A DNA stretch of 64,000 nucleotides from the NCBI GenBank assembly GCA_023443745.1, contig JAEZTB010000048.1, positions 186,001-250,000 of the forward strand. Reading direction: 5' to 3'. The DNA is from Bacillota bacterium. Its GTDB lineage: Bacteria; Bacillota; Clostridia; DSM-8532. The position numbers were made by a program, and so were the translations under genes. The notes under the pieces are model-generated. The model worked only from the letters and a program-made list of their open reading frames with translations, had not been told where the DNA came from and made no database searches. Shown here piece after piece: positions 1-9,375 of this stretch (its first letter is position 1; every line of letters starts with the position of its first letter).

Positions 1-1069
1 TAAGCTGAGGAAGAGAAAACTGGACAATGATGGATCTATCAACCATTCCATCAATAAAAACCATGCATGCCGGAATTTTTCGTGCTATATTGAATTCCCT
101 GATTATCACATCCTGATTCACAGGCAAATGGAAACATTCTTTGAGGTATTTTATATTTTCGTCCAAACAGTTGTAAACAAGTTTATCATTTTCTTTTTCT
201 AACGAAGATTTGCCTTGGCCACCTTTTTCCTCTTTCTCATTGCTTTGTCCTTTACTTTCATTGCAATTATCTGATTTTTGCTTATGCTCGCTGTCTTCCT
301 TTCCGTTTCCGTCCTTATTTTTTTCTTCGTCGGAATTTTTGCTCTCGCTTTTTTTGTTCTTTTTTTCTCTCCTGTCTTGTTTATCCTTTGCTTCCTTACT
401 GTTATCTTTCTTCTTTTCCTCCTGGTTCTTAGATTTCACCAGTTCTTCAACAGAAAGAGGAATGATAATGCGAGGAGTATAAGGTTCTTTTTTTGTTTCT
501 TTATTGCCCTTATCTTCACTACTTTTTAGATTATCTTCATTTTCCTGAGCACTCTTATCGTCCTGTTGGTTTTGACCTTTCTCATTGGTCTCACCTTCCT
601 GAGCGCCTTGACTTTCCTGAGCGTTTTCACGTCCTTGAGTTTCATCCTGATCCCCTTTGTTTTGAGAATCCTGCTTATCTTCTTTAGTTTTATCTTGTTC
701 TTTTTTGCTATTCTGCCCTTTTTTATTCTTCTGATCTTTATTGTTTTCCTCAGATTTTTCTTGATCCTCTGTATTCTCGGATTCTTCCTTTTGCTCCTGA
801 TCCTCATTTTTTATCTCATTTTTATCCTCAGAATCCTGCGATAATTCTTGATCTTTGTCTTTTTCTCCGTCTTGTGTTTCCTTGGAATCATCTTGGTTTT
901 GGGCATCCTTTCGCTTGTTTCCGTCATGATCGCGGGATTCCAAATTGCTTTCCTTACCGCGATATTGGTCCCATGCCGCCGACTCGGAAGGATCTTCGGG
1001 GAACCTGAATCCGCCTTCATTCTTTCGAGGCTCCTTATATGAAAACAAACCTTTTAAGCCATTTAGCAT
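1..1069 (-). CDS. GerA-type spore germination protein, N-terminal part, cut by window edge
   Basis: Minus-strand reading frame open from an ATG at 1069 to the window edge (356 codons, no stop). AAGG-type ribosome binding sequence lies about 10 bases before the ATG. Residues about 25-295 are extremely rich in Lys, Glu, Asp, Gln and Asn with almost no hydrophobics, interrupted once by a short segment containing PYTPRIIIPLSVEEL. The last ~55 residues resemble the start of the GerA/SpoVAF domain: CFHLPVNQDVIIREF followed by FIDGMVDRSII. GerA proteins are the A subunits of nutrient germinant receptors in the spore inner membrane. Long hydrophilic N-terminal extensions are known in some family members such as Bacillus GerIA, so the extension is unusual in length rather than unique. 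The membrane part lies outside the window. Confidence 0.85.
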   Translation of the reverse strand, partial: MLNGLKGLFSYKEPRKNEGGFRFPEDPSESAAWDQYRGKESNLESRDHDGNKRKDAQNQDDSKETQDGEKDKDQELSQDSEDKNEIKNEDQEQKEESENTEDQEKSEENNKDQKNKKGQNSKKEQDKTKEDKQDSQNKGDQDETQGRENAQESQGAQEGETNEKGQNQQDDKSAQENEDNLKSSEDKGNKETKKEPYTPRIIIPLSVEELVKSKNQEEKKKDNSKEAKDKQDRREKKNKKSESKNSDEEKNKDGNGKEDSEHKQKSDNCNESKGQSNEKEEKGGQGKSSLEKENDKLVYNCLDENIKYLKECFHLPVNQDVIIREFNIARKIPACMVFIDGMVDRSIIVQFSLPQL

Positions 1070-1353
1070 AAAGGCTACACCTTCCCATCATAATTTGACC
1101 TTTTGTTTTATCATTATTAGCAGTTCATAGCGTTTTTATCCAGCTTGAAAACCACATTCAACAATATCCGGTTCGAGCAGACAAGAGTAATAAACATAAG
1201 CAAGTGAAAATTGAGTGATAGAAATTTCTTACGTGAGAATATGTTTAGATTATGGAAAACGCCTATTAAAAAAACTATTAAGATGGGGTACAATCATATT
1301 AATTGTTTTGCTCACAAGTCCGACCCGAAGTATGAAAGGATTGAAGTAATATA
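1070..1353. other. Divergent intergenic region, gerA-like / ABC exporter
   Basis: AT-rich spacer between two divergent genes. It must hold promoters for both. I see a TACAAT-like element near 1300 ahead of the exporter but no convincing -35 partner, and no clear sigma-G pair for the gerA-like gene. Confidence 0.4.
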
Positions 1354-3579
1354 ATGCTGAAGCTTATCAAGCACTTAAAGCCATTTATCTTATCTGTATT
1401 ACTCATCATCGGATTTCTATTTTTGCAAGCCTTCTGTGATCTGGCTCTGCCCGAATACATGTCAAATATCGTAAATACAGGCATCCAGCAGGGTGGTATT
1501 GAAAATGCGGTACCACAGGCTATCCGCAAAGCTGAGGCAGATAAGCTGGCTCTCTTTATGTCCGAAAATGAAAAAACGCTATTCTTTGAAAGCTATACCT
1601 TATATCAGCCGGGTGAATCCTCACAGTATAATTATAATCGCTATGTTAAGGATTTTCCTGCTATGTCGGAGGAACCTGTCTATGTTTTAATGCCTGCCGA
1701 CAAACAAACCCTTGAAACCTTAAACCATATGCTCGCAAAGCCCATGGTCATTGTTTATGGAATCCAAGAAAAAAAGTTTGGTACATCCGATAATCTTAGT
1801 AATAATTTTCCTGCAGGAGTAGATCCCTTCTCCATCCTGGCAAAGCTTCCAAAAGAACAGTTATCAGCTATGAAGCAGAGCATGGATACGCATTTTTCCG
1901 CATTGTCGGAAAGTATGATTACACAGTCTGCCATAGAGTATTTAAAAGTAGAGTACAAAGCTCTGGGCTTGGATATGAATAAGCTTCAGGAGCAGTATCT
2001 CCTTCGTTCAGGCTTATTAATGGTTCTGGTTGCTCTACTCAGTATGCTTGCAACCGTTGTTGTGGGTTTTCTGGCAGCACGTGTGGCAGCAGGCTTGGGC
2101 CGCAATCTTAGAAACAACCTCTTTAAAAAGGTCGAAAGCTTCTCAAATTCAGAATTTGATAAGTTCTCAACAGCCTCTCTCATTACAAGAACCACCAACG
2201 ACATTCAGCAGATTCAGATGCTTATGGTCATGCTATTGCGCATTGTATTCTATGCCCCTATTGTGGGTATAGGCGGAATTCTCAAAGTACTGTCAACCCA
2301 TACCGGCATGAGCTGGGTTATTGCAGTATCTGTCATGACCATCCTTTCAATTGTTGTTGTGATGTTCAGTATCGCCGTTCCGAAATTTAAAATCGTCCAA
2401 AAGTTAATAGACCGCCTTAATCTGGTTACCCGTGAAAGCCTTACGGGCTTATTGGTCATACGTGCCTTCAATACGCAAAAGCATGAAGAGGAGCGTTTTG
2501 ATAAGGCAAATCAGGATCTTACACGCACCAACCTTTTTATCAGTAGGACCATGTCCCTTATGATGCCCTTGATGATGCTTGTCATGAATGGTATTACCCT
2601 CCTTATTGTCTGGGTGGGCTCCCATCAAATTGATGCCGGAATCATGCAGGTTGGTGACATGATGGCTTTTATCCAATACACCATGCAGATTATCATGGCC
2701 TTCCTCATGATCTCCATGGTCTCCATTATGCTTCCCCGAGCTTCAGTCTCAGCCCAGCGTATTGCTGAGGTTTTAGCCGCCGAGCCCTCTATTGTAGATC
2801 CTGAAAATCCTAAATCCTTTAGTCCCCATACCAACGGAACAGTCGAATTCAAAAATGTTTCTTTCCGCTATCCCGGCGCACAGGATGATGTCATATGCGA
2901 CATCAGCTTTACAGCCCATTGTGGCCAAACCACCGCTTTTATCGGCAGCACGGGCAGCGGCAAAACCACTCTGATAAACTTGATTCCCCGGTTTTATGAT
3001 GTAACAAACGGCCAGATATTGGTGGACGGTATGGATATCAGAGATGTCACCCAGCATGAGCTGCGTGAGAAAATAGGTTATGTACCACAGAAAGGTGCCC
3101 TTTTTTCCGGTACCATTGAGAGTAATCTTCGTTATGGCTCGGAAGATGCTACCGATGAAGAGCTTAAAAAGACTGCTGAAATCGCACAGGCCATGGACTT
3201 CATTGAGGAAAAGCCCGAGGGCTTCAATGAACCCATTTCCCAAGGCGGCACCAATGTATCGGGTGGACAAAAGCAACGTCTTTCCATCGCAAGAGCCCTC
3301 GTCAAAAAAGCTGAAATCTATATCTTTGACGACAGTTTTTCGGCCTTGGATTTTAAGACCGATTCAGCACTGCGGAAGGCTTTAAAGCCTGAAACAAAAA
3401 ACAGTACCGTTCTCATTGTCGCACAGCGCATCAGTACCATTATGAATGCCGACCAGATCATCGTTCTGGAGGATGGCAGGATTGTGGGAAAGGGTACTCA
3501 TAAAGAGCTTTTGGAAAATTGTACGGTCTATAAGGAAATTGCCTCGTCACAGCTTTCTAAGGAGGAATTATCAGCATGA
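1354..3579 (+). CDS. Heterodimeric ABC exporter subunit, large extracellular loop, degenerate Walker B
   Basis: 741-residue half-transporter: six-helix exporter domain then an ATPase domain. TM1 (about 10-30) and TM2 (about 220-245) are separated by roughly 180 hydrophilic residues, an extracytoplasmic domain like the one in BmrD of Bacillus BmrCD. Walker A is GSTGSGKT (about 530), the signature is VSGGQKQ (about 635), and Walker B is IFDDSFSALD (about 655). The residue after the Walker B Asp is Asp instead of the catalytic Glu, as in the degenerate site of heterodimeric exporters. The stop overlaps the start of the next gene (ATGA), so the two subunits are translationally coupled. Likely a multidrug or lipid-linked substrate exporter; the substrate cannot be read from sequence. 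Confidence 0.9.
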   Translation: MLKLIKHLKPFILSVLLIIGFLFLQAFCDLALPEYMSNIVNTGIQQGGIENAVPQAIRKAEADKLALFMSENEKTLFFESYTLYQPGESSQYNYNRYVKDFPAMSEEPVYVLMPADKQTLETLNHMLAKPMVIVYGIQEKKFGTSDNLSNNFPAGVDPFSILAKLPKEQLSAMKQSMDTHFSALSESMITQSAIEYLKVEYKALGLDMNKLQEQYLLRSGLLMVLVALLSMLATVVVGFLAARVAAGLGRNLRNNLFKKVESFSNSEFDKFSTASLITRTTNDIQQIQMLMVMLLRIVFYAPIVGIGGILKVLSTHTGMSWVIAVSVMTILSIVVVMFSIAVPKFKIVQKLIDRLNLVTRESLTGLLVIRAFNTQKHEEERFDKANQDLTRTNLFISRTMSLMMPLMMLVMNGITLLIVWVGSHQIDAGIMQVGDMMAFIQYTMQIIMAFLMISMVSIMLPRASVSAQRIAEVLAAEPSIVDPENPKSFSPHTNGTVEFKNVSFRYPGAQDDVICDISFTAHCGQTTAFIGSTGSGKTTLINLIPRFYDVTNGQILVDGMDIRDVTQHELREKIGYVPQKGALFSGTIESNLRYGSEDATDEELKKTAEIAQAMDFIEEKPEGFNEPISQGGTNVSGGQKQRLSIARALVKKAEIYIFDDSFSALDFKTDSALRKALKPETKNSTVLIVAQRISTIMNADQIIVLEDGRIVGKGTHKELLENCTVYKEIASSQLSKEELSA

Positions 3580-5471
3580 GTGAAAATAAATCACAGTCAA
3601 ATCCTATGCGCCGCGGTCCGGGTGGCCATGGCGGTCCCATGAGAGGCCCAATGGGGGGCGGTATGCATGGCGGCATGGCCGGGGAAAAGGCCAAGGACTT
3701 CAAAAAAACCTTAAGGGTACTTTTGGACTATCTAAAGCCCTATAATCTTTCCCTGATCGTTGTTTTGATCTTTGCAGCCGGCAGCGCTGCTTTTGCAATA
3801 ATTGGGCCCGATGTTCTCAGAAAAGCTACCAATAAGCTTTTCGAGGGACTCTTGAGCAAGGTCTCAGGAGTTGAAGGTGCGGGTATTGATTTTGTTTATA
3901 TTGGAAACATACTCATGCTCCTGGTGGGATTGTACCTTATTAGCGCCTTATTTGGTTCTATTCAGGGCTTCATCATGTCCGGTGTTGCACAGAAGGTCTC
4001 GTATAACCTCCGTAAGGCTATTTCTGAAAAAATGAATCGCCTGCCCCTTAAATATTTTGATACTCAGACTCATGGAGAGGTACTGTCCCGTGTCACCAAT
4101 GATGTTGATACAGTGAACCACACGCTAAACCAAAACCTGTCCCAGGTGGTTTCCTCGGTTACCACCCTGATTGGTGTACTCATTATGATGTTTTCCATCA
4201 GCTGGATCATGACGCTGGCCACCCTGCTGGTTCTCCCCCTTTCCACAGTTTTGATCATGGTAGTTGTCAAGGCTTCACAAAAACACTTTAAAACTCAGCA
4301 AGAATATCTGGGGCATATAAATGGGCATGTAGAGGAAATGTATGGCGGCCATACCATCATGAAGGCTTTTAACGGCGAAGAGCAGTCTGTAAAGAAATTC
4401 GAAGAGCTTAACAATACCCTTTACAATTCTGCCTGGAAAAGCCAGTTTCTTTCGGGTATGATGATGCCCATCATGACCTTCATAGGGAATCTAGGCTATG
4501 TTTTGGTGTCTATCCTGGGAGGATGGCTTGTTATTAAAAAGGCTCTCCTTGTGGGTGATATTCTGGCCTTCATTCAATATATCCGCTCATTTACCCAGCC
4601 ACTTTCTCAGGCTGCCCAGATCGCCAACATTCTCCAATCAACTATTGCTGCGGCCGAAAGAGTTTTTGAATTTTTAGATGAACCAGAAGAAATTCCCGAA
4701 ACCGAAAGCCCCGCAAATATCGCGGATATTAAGGGTGCCGTCGGCTTTGAGCATGTTCGTTTCGGGTATGACCCCAATAAAACCATTATTAACGATTTTA
4801 ATGCTCAAATTCTGCCGGGACAGCGCGTTGCTATTGTAGGGCCCACCGGTGCCGGGAAAACTACAATCGTAAAGCTTCTTATGCGCTTCTATGATATTAA
4901 TGAAGGTTCCATCGCATTGGATGGTCACGATATCCGTTCCTTCAGACGTAATGATCTTAGGAGTCTTTTCGGCATGGTTCTTCAGGATACCTGGCTGTAT
5001 AACGGCAGCATTATGGAAAACATAAGGTATGGCAGGCTCAATGCTACGGATGAAGAGGTTATTGAAGCTGCAAAAGCTGCTCATGCCGACCATTTTATCC
5101 GCACGCTTCCCAACAGCTATCAGATGATTTTAAATGAGGAGGCCAGCAATGTGAGCCAGGGACAAAAGCAGCTTCTGACGATTGCCCGTGCCATTCTGGC
5201 CGATCCAAAGGTTCTTATTTTGGATGAAGCCACAAGCTCAGTGGATACTCGTACAGAGATATTGATTCAAAGAGCCATGGAAAATCTGATGAAGGGACGA
5301 ACCAGCTTTATCATTGCTCACCGTCTTTCAACCATTCGGGATGCTGACCTTATTCTTGTTATGAAGGACGGCGATATTGTTGAGCAAGGAAAGCATCAGG
5401 AGCTTCTGGAGAAAAACGGTTTCTATGCGTCCCTCTATTACAGCCAGTTTGATGTGGCACAAGGTGCTTGA
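3576..5471 (+). CDS. Heterodimeric ABC exporter subunit with catalytic Glu
   Basis: 631-residue partner of the preceding half-transporter. It begins with a Gly/Met/Pro-rich cytoplasmic stretch (residues about 10-35, repeated GGPMRGPMGGGMHGG pattern), then six membrane helices and an ATPase domain: Walker A GPTGAGKT (about 421), signature VSQGQKQ (about 525), Walker B LILDEATSSVD (about 546) with the canonical Glu. The signature has Gln where Gly is usual (SQGQ), fitting a heterodimer in which one composite ATP site is degenerate. AAGGAGG precedes the ATG at 3576. The short TM1-TM2 loop contrasts with the partner subunit. TM287/288 and BmrCD are the family models. Confidence 0.9.
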   Translation: MSENKSQSNPMRRGPGGHGGPMRGPMGGGMHGGMAGEKAKDFKKTLRVLLDYLKPYNLSLIVVLIFAAGSAAFAIIGPDVLRKATNKLFEGLLSKVSGVEGAGIDFVYIGNILMLLVGLYLISALFGSIQGFIMSGVAQKVSYNLRKAISEKMNRLPLKYFDTQTHGEVLSRVTNDVDTVNHTLNQNLSQVVSSVTTLIGVLIMMFSISWIMTLATLLVLPLSTVLIMVVVKASQKHFKTQQEYLGHINGHVEEMYGGHTIMKAFNGEEQSVKKFEELNNTLYNSAWKSQFLSGMMMPIMTFIGNLGYVLVSILGGWLVIKKALLVGDILAFIQYIRSFTQPLSQAAQIANILQSTIAAAERVFEFLDEPEEIPETESPANIADIKGAVGFEHVRFGYDPNKTIINDFNAQILPGQRVAIVGPTGAGKTTIVKLLMRFYDINEGSIALDGHDIRSFRRNDLRSLFGMVLQDTWLYNGSIMENIRYGRLNATDEEVIEAAKAAHADHFIRTLPNSYQMILNEEASNVSQGQKQLLTIARAILADPKVLILDEATSSVDTRTEILIQRAMENLMKGRTSFIIAHRLSTIRDADLILVMKDGDIVEQGKHQELLEKNGFYASLYYSQFDVAQGA

Positions 5472-5477
5472 GAATGC

Positions 5478-5518
5478 AAGAAGGACAGTCAAGTAATGAC
5501 TACTTGGCTGTCCTTCTT
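5478..5518. terminator. Hairpin between convergent genes
   Basis: An 18-base inverted repeat, AAGAAGGACAGTCAAGTA against TACTTGGCTGTCCTTCTT, with loop ATGAC and one wobble pair. It sits between the stop of the exporter (5471) and the stop of the convergent minus-strand gene (5534). No strong T run follows on either strand, so it may be a bidirectional terminator or an mRNA 3' stabiliser. Confidence 0.6.
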
Positions 5519-5533
5519 GATATTAGAAAGGCC

Positions 5534-6403
5534 CTAGCAGGATAAATACGATTTTAGGTTCTCAAAGCCTGCGGCTATACCTACAAGCGGATCTTCCATT
5601 CCTTCAAACTCAATAGAAATATTACCGTTATATCCTGCGTTCTTGATCATTTTTAAGCATTGTGTAACAGGAACATCTCCGTGCCCGATAATTGAGCCGC
5701 GAAGATAATTGCCGCCGCGGGAATTGAACCAGCCATTGCCGGGATTCGGGCTTGTTCCGGGCTTTGTATGAAAGTCCTTGGCGTGCACATGGAATACGTA
5801 GGGCATCAATTTTCCAACTGCTTTGGCAGGGTCTTCATCAGCGCAGAGGAAGTTTCCCATGTCTATGAGCACTCCAAAATTCTCATGGTTTACACCGTTT
5901 ACAAGCATTTCTACTCTTTCGCTATCCTGGCAGAAAAAGCCGTGATTTTCAACCATGGTTCTGATTCCAAGCTCTGCGGCGAATTCAGTCACAGCCCTGC
6001 ATCCCTTTATCAGTGTAGGAAGTGCATCTAAAAATCCTTTCGGCCCGATGTATCCGGGCTTAAAACCCCGTGTTGCATCATGGCGCATTCCGGGAGCACA
6101 AAGAATTTTAGCTATCCTCACTTCACCTTTCAGCCTTTCAATCTCTGCGTTCAAATTTCCATCTGAACCATTTATGAGATCTGCACCTATTGTAAAATTA
6201 CCCATTTCTATCCCAACACGGCTGCATTCTTCCTTTACACTTGAGGCATAAGACTCAACCGATTCACCCGATGGCACGTCCAAGCCCGCAAACTCAATTA
6301 GGTCAAACCCCATTTCCTTTGCTTTTTTAATGGTATCAAATTGTGTCATGACTCCATTATTAACTAATCCAGCAAAGCTATATGTACTTACTCCAATTTT
6401 CAT
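5534..6403 (-). CDS. Sugar phosphate isomerase/epimerase family protein (TIM barrel)
   Basis: 289 residues starting MKIGVSTYSF. ATG at 6403 is chosen because GGAGGTCAAT lies directly before it; the in-frame ATG at 6415 overlaps that ribosome binding site. Xylose-isomerase-like TIM-barrel features: GFDLIEFAGL near the start, MVENHGFF in the middle, LIDMGNFLCADEDP and YVFHVHAKDF with metal-binding His/Asp, and ISIEFEGMEDPL near the end. Members isomerise or epimerise sugars or inositols using a divalent metal. Third gene of an operon with a dehydrogenase and a second family member, so probably part of a sugar or inositol catabolic route. Exact substrate unknown. Confidence 0.82.
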   Translation of the reverse strand: MKIGVSTYSFAGLVNNGVMTQFDTIKKAKEMGFDLIEFAGLDVPSGESVESYASSVKEECSRVGIEMGNFTIGADLINGSDGNLNAEIERLKGEVRIAKILCAPGMRHDATRGFKPGYIGPKGFLDALPTLIKGCRAVTEFAAELGIRTMVENHGFFCQDSERVEMLVNGVNHENFGVLIDMGNFLCADEDPAKAVGKLMPYVFHVHAKDFHTKPGTSPNPGNGWFNSRGGNYLRGSIIGHGDVPVTQCLKMIKNAGYNGNISIEFEGMEDPLVGIAAGFENLKSYLSC

Positions 6404-6429
6404 ATTGACCTCCATTCCGGCGTTGTGAG

Positions 6430-7482
6430 CTACAGCACAACTTCCCTGCCGATTTTAGCAGATTCATATATCGCATCAATAATCCTCATGATTTCTACAC
6501 CGTCTTCAGCAGGACTTATGCATTTTGTTCCGTTTGAAACACAGTCAACAAAATGGGCAATTTCGTTTTCGAAGAGGCCATTGAAGCTAAGAGCCGTATT
6601 ATGTGCCGGTGTAACATCTACAAGATAATTATTCATCTCGGAATAGAATTCAAGCTTTGGATCCAGCTTTGCACCTGATTTTGAACCAAACAGCTCTATA
6701 TTGCCGACATCATTTTTAATATTCAGGCTAAAGCTGGTTTCAACGTGAAGCACAGCGCCATTATCAAACTTAATCAGTGCTACGGCCATATCCTCAACAT
6801 CGAAAATGTCGCCTGAATCCGCTGCAACATAAGCTTTTTCCTGTTTTACATTGCTTCTTGCACCGAGCTTATCAAAGGTTGCCCCCGTTACTGAAACTGC
6901 CTTAGGCTTGTTCATGAGAAAACGTACAAGGTCAATAACATGCACTCCAAGGTCAATCAATGGGCCGCCGCCTGAGCGCCTCCTATCTCCGAACCATCCG
7001 CCGGGGCATCCGAATCTTCTTAAGTAGGATGCTTTTGCATAATAAATATCACCCATCATTCCATTATCCATAAAGTCCTTAAGCACCTTTGCATCATTTC
7101 CAAACCTTCTTACAAAGCCGATCATCAAAACCTTACCGGCATCGGCTGCAGCTTTTTCCATTGCAAGTGCTTCTTCTGTGCTGGTTGCCATGGGTTTCTC
7201 GCATAATACATGCTTTCCGGCTTTTAATGCCGCTATAGCTGCGGGTGCGTGTACGCTGTTCCATGTACATACGCTGACAGCGTCCAATTCAGCAAGCTTC
7301 AGCATCTCGTTATAATCTGTAAATACGTGCTTCATGCCATGCTTCTTTGAGTAATTTAATGCTCTTTCTTCGTTTATATCACAGACAGCATACAACTCCA
7401 CATTTTCAAGCGCCTTATAGCCTGCGATATGACTTTCGCTTATGCTACCCGCACCAATAATTCCAACCTTAATTTTATCCAT
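6430..7482 (-). CDS. Gfo/Idh/MocA family NAD(P)-dependent oxidoreductase
   Basis: 350 residues. N-terminal Rossmann fold with VGIIGAGSISESHIAGY (about 6-22), then the CEKPMA signature (about 95) containing the catalytic-site Lys, and LIDLGVHVIDLVRFL (about 175) with conserved Asp and His. The C-terminal half is the alpha/beta domain of the family. Such enzymes oxidise or reduce sugars, inositols or their derivatives. It lies between two isomerase/epimerase genes on the same strand with gaps of 15 and 26 bases, an arrangement typical of oxidation-isomerisation pathways for unusual sugars. Confidence 0.88.
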   Translation of the reverse strand: MDKIKVGIIGAGSISESHIAGYKALENVELYAVCDINEERALNYSKKHGMKHVFTDYNEMLKLAELDAVSVCTWNSVHAPAAIAALKAGKHVLCEKPMATSTEEALAMEKAAADAGKVLMIGFVRRFGNDAKVLKDFMDNGMMGDIYYAKASYLRRFGCPGGWFGDRRRSGGGPLIDLGVHVIDLVRFLMNKPKAVSVTGATFDKLGARSNVKQEKAYVAADSGDIFDVEDMAVALIKFDNGAVLHVETSFSLNIKNDVGNIELFGSKSGAKLDPKLEFYSEMNNYLVDVTPAHNTALSFNGLFENEIAHFVDCVSNGTKCISPAEDGVEIMRIIDAIYESAKIGREVVL

Positions 7483-7497
7483 GGTAAGTAATCCTCT

Positions 7498-8346
7498 CTA
7501 ATTATTTTTTATCATCTTATTTAAAAATTCAACCGCAGTCCTGATATCCTTTTCGGGATTGTCTCCTACTTCCCTTTCAATAGTCAGAAATCCATTATAC
7601 CCTATGGAATCCAATGCTTTGATGTATTCAGGGAAGTTAACGTTTCCTTCGCCTAAAGGAACCTCCCTAAAGGCTGCTCCTGCTTGTATGGCATCTTCAA
7701 TCATGCCATATATAATCTCCGGATTTTCCCTTCTCAGCATAATTCCATCCTTAGCATGGGTATGTACGATATAATCTTTCAAATTGTAAACAGCCTGCAC
7801 TGGGTCGTCTCCTGTCACCATCACCAGGTTTGCGGGGTCCATATTCACCCTGACACCTTTTGATCTCAGGCTGTCTAGGAACATTTTTAGCACTGCAGAT
7901 GTTTCAGGGCCTGTTTCAATGGCAAAATATGCCCCCACCTGATCTCCGTATTCACCAAGAGCCTCACATGCCTCTTGAAGTATACTCCATCTTGGATGCT
8001 TCGGGTCTTCGGGAACTACGCCAATGTGGGTGGTGATAATGTCCGTATTCAGCTCCTTCGCCAGATCCATTATCATTTTGGACTTTTCAATCTTCCGTCC
8101 GTTACTTGCCTTATCTGCAAACCCGCTTCCAAGATCGCCGCAGAGTGCGGAAATCACCAGTCCGTTTGATGTAACAACATCCAACAATTCTTTTCTTTGC
8201 TTTGCAGTGAGATTTTCAGGAGCCATTGGCCCGCTTGTGGCATATACCTGTATTCCTGACGCTCCAACCTCCCTTGCCTTTTGAATTCCTTCCTTTATAC
8301 CAAGCCTGAAGGAATCAACAATAACACCAATTTTAAAAGCTGTCAT
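7498..8346 (-). CDS. Sugar phosphate isomerase/epimerase family protein
   Basis: 282 residues starting MTAFKIGVIVDSF. The ATG at 8346 follows GGGAGG at 9-base spacing; a longer in-frame start at 8373 has no such signal. TIM-barrel motifs include VGASGIQVYAT, DIITTHIGVVPEDP, YFAIETGPE, VNMDPANLVM, YIVHTHAKDG and FLTIEREVGD, giving the Glu/Asp/His metal site of the family. First gene of the three-gene sugar operon, divergent from an AraC regulator. Sequence differs clearly from the paralogue at 5534, so the two probably act on different intermediates. Confidence 0.83.
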   Translation of the reverse strand: MTAFKIGVIVDSFRLGIKEGIQKAREVGASGIQVYATSGPMAPENLTAKQRKELLDVVTSNGLVISALCGDLGSGFADKASNGRKIEKSKMIMDLAKELNTDIITTHIGVVPEDPKHPRWSILQEACEALGEYGDQVGAYFAIETGPETSAVLKMFLDSLRSKGVRVNMDPANLVMVTGDDPVQAVYNLKDYIVHTHAKDGIMLRRENPEIIYGMIEDAIQAGAAFREVPLGEGNVNFPEYIKALDSIGYNGFLTIEREVGDNPEKDIRTAVEFLNKMIKNN

Positions 8347-8371
8347 TTGATTCGACCTCCCTTTACATTTC

Positions 8372-8388
8372 AATAGTTTAAAACTATT
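8372..8388. promoter_or_regulatory. Inverted repeat, candidate operator in divergent promoter region
   Basis: AATAGTTTAAAACTATT is a 17-base palindrome with one central base, between the sugar operon and the divergent AraC gene. A TATAAT (minus strand, 8394-8399) lies just upstream with no good -35, consistent with an activator-dependent promoter. The link to the AraC protein is inference from position. Confidence 0.4.
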
Positions 8389-8478
8389 ATAGGATTATAA
8401 TAAAGTTTTTTCATGAACCCGGTTGCCCAAAACTAGCACAATCTTGCTATTAAATTGACCGATACCTAGGAGTTACAT

Positions 8479-9357
8479 ATGAGTAAAAACTATTTGCTAT
8501 ATGAAAAAGTGGATAAAGTGATGGATCAAAACCTGCCGATCATCTTCCACAAGGATTATATGTCAGAGAGTGGCGAACGGAGCCGCTTTAATTTTCACTG
8601 GCATGAAGCAATCGAATTCCTGTTTTTTATAAAGGGTGAGGCATCGATAAAATGCAATTCACTTGAAATATCAGCCAAGAAGGGCGACCTTATCGTTGTA
8701 AACAGTAATGAGCTTCACCATATATCCAGTGTCACGGAATCAATAGAATATTATTGTATTATTTTTGATACTTCACTATTTCAAAGCCGGCATGTTGATA
8801 TCTGCGAAGCCAAATATATCAGCCCCATATCCCAAAACCATATATTGTTCAAGAATGTGGTTGAAAACAACAAGGACGTTGCAAAGCATATCTACGATTT
8901 TGTAAAAGAATATGAAGCAAAGGAAGTAGGATATGAGATGGCAGTAAAAGCCACCCTTTATAATCTGCTGGTTTTGCTTCTAAGAAACCATGTTCAATTG
9001 GTACTGACCTCGAAAGAATATGATACCCGCATGAAAAATCTAAAGAGGTTCAACGGCATCCTTAAATATATCGAAAACAATTATTATGAAAAAATCACAA
9101 TTGAACAATTATGCGCCATGGCTCATATCAGCCGCTTTTACTTTTGCCGTATATTTAAAAGTCTTACCGGAAAATCTTTGGGAGAATATTTGAACCAATT
9201 GAGAATTAACAAAGCGGAAGCTCTTTTAAAAAATGGCGATGTCAATATAACAGAAGCTGCTGCATCCTGTGGTTTTAATGACATCAATTACTTCAGCCGT
9301 ATATTCAAAAAATATAAAAACAAATCTCCTTCTTCAATTCTCCGGATTAACGGATAG
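8479..9357 (+). CDS. AraC family transcriptional regulator
   Basis: 292 residues. The N-terminal cupin (about 20-110) has the pattern FHWHEAIEFLFFIKGEA and DLIVVNSNELHHISS for sugar sensing. The C-terminal region (about 190-292) has the two helix-turn-helix motifs: ITIEQLCAMAHISRFYFCRIF and ITEAAASCGFNDINYFSRIF, ending KYKNKSPSSI. TAGGAG precedes the ATG. Divergent from the isomerase-dehydrogenase operon, so it most likely activates that operon when the sugar is present. Confidence 0.9.
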   Translation: MSKNYLLYEKVDKVMDQNLPIIFHKDYMSESGERSRFNFHWHEAIEFLFFIKGEASIKCNSLEISAKKGDLIVVNSNELHHISSVTESIEYYCIIFDTSLFQSRHVDICEAKYISPISQNHILFKNVVENNKDVAKHIYDFVKEYEAKEVGYEMAVKATLYNLLVLLLRNHVQLVLTSKEYDTRMKNLKRFNGILKYIENNYYEKITIEQLCAMAHISRFYFCRIFKSLTGKSLGEYLNQLRINKAEALLKNGDVNITEAAASCGFNDINYFSRIFKKYKNKSPSSILRING

Positions 9358-9375
9358 ACCTCTGAACAGTAACAT

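Noticed and set aside
526..1020. Lys/Arg-rich minus-strand frames
   Set aside because: They are out-of-frame readings of the low-complexity gerA-like N-terminus; the correct frame is open from 1069 to the edge and leads into the GerA domain.
2773..3276. Long minus-strand frame inside the ABC exporter
   Set aside because: Antisense shadow of a strongly conserved ATPase domain; no ribosome binding site or recognisable product.
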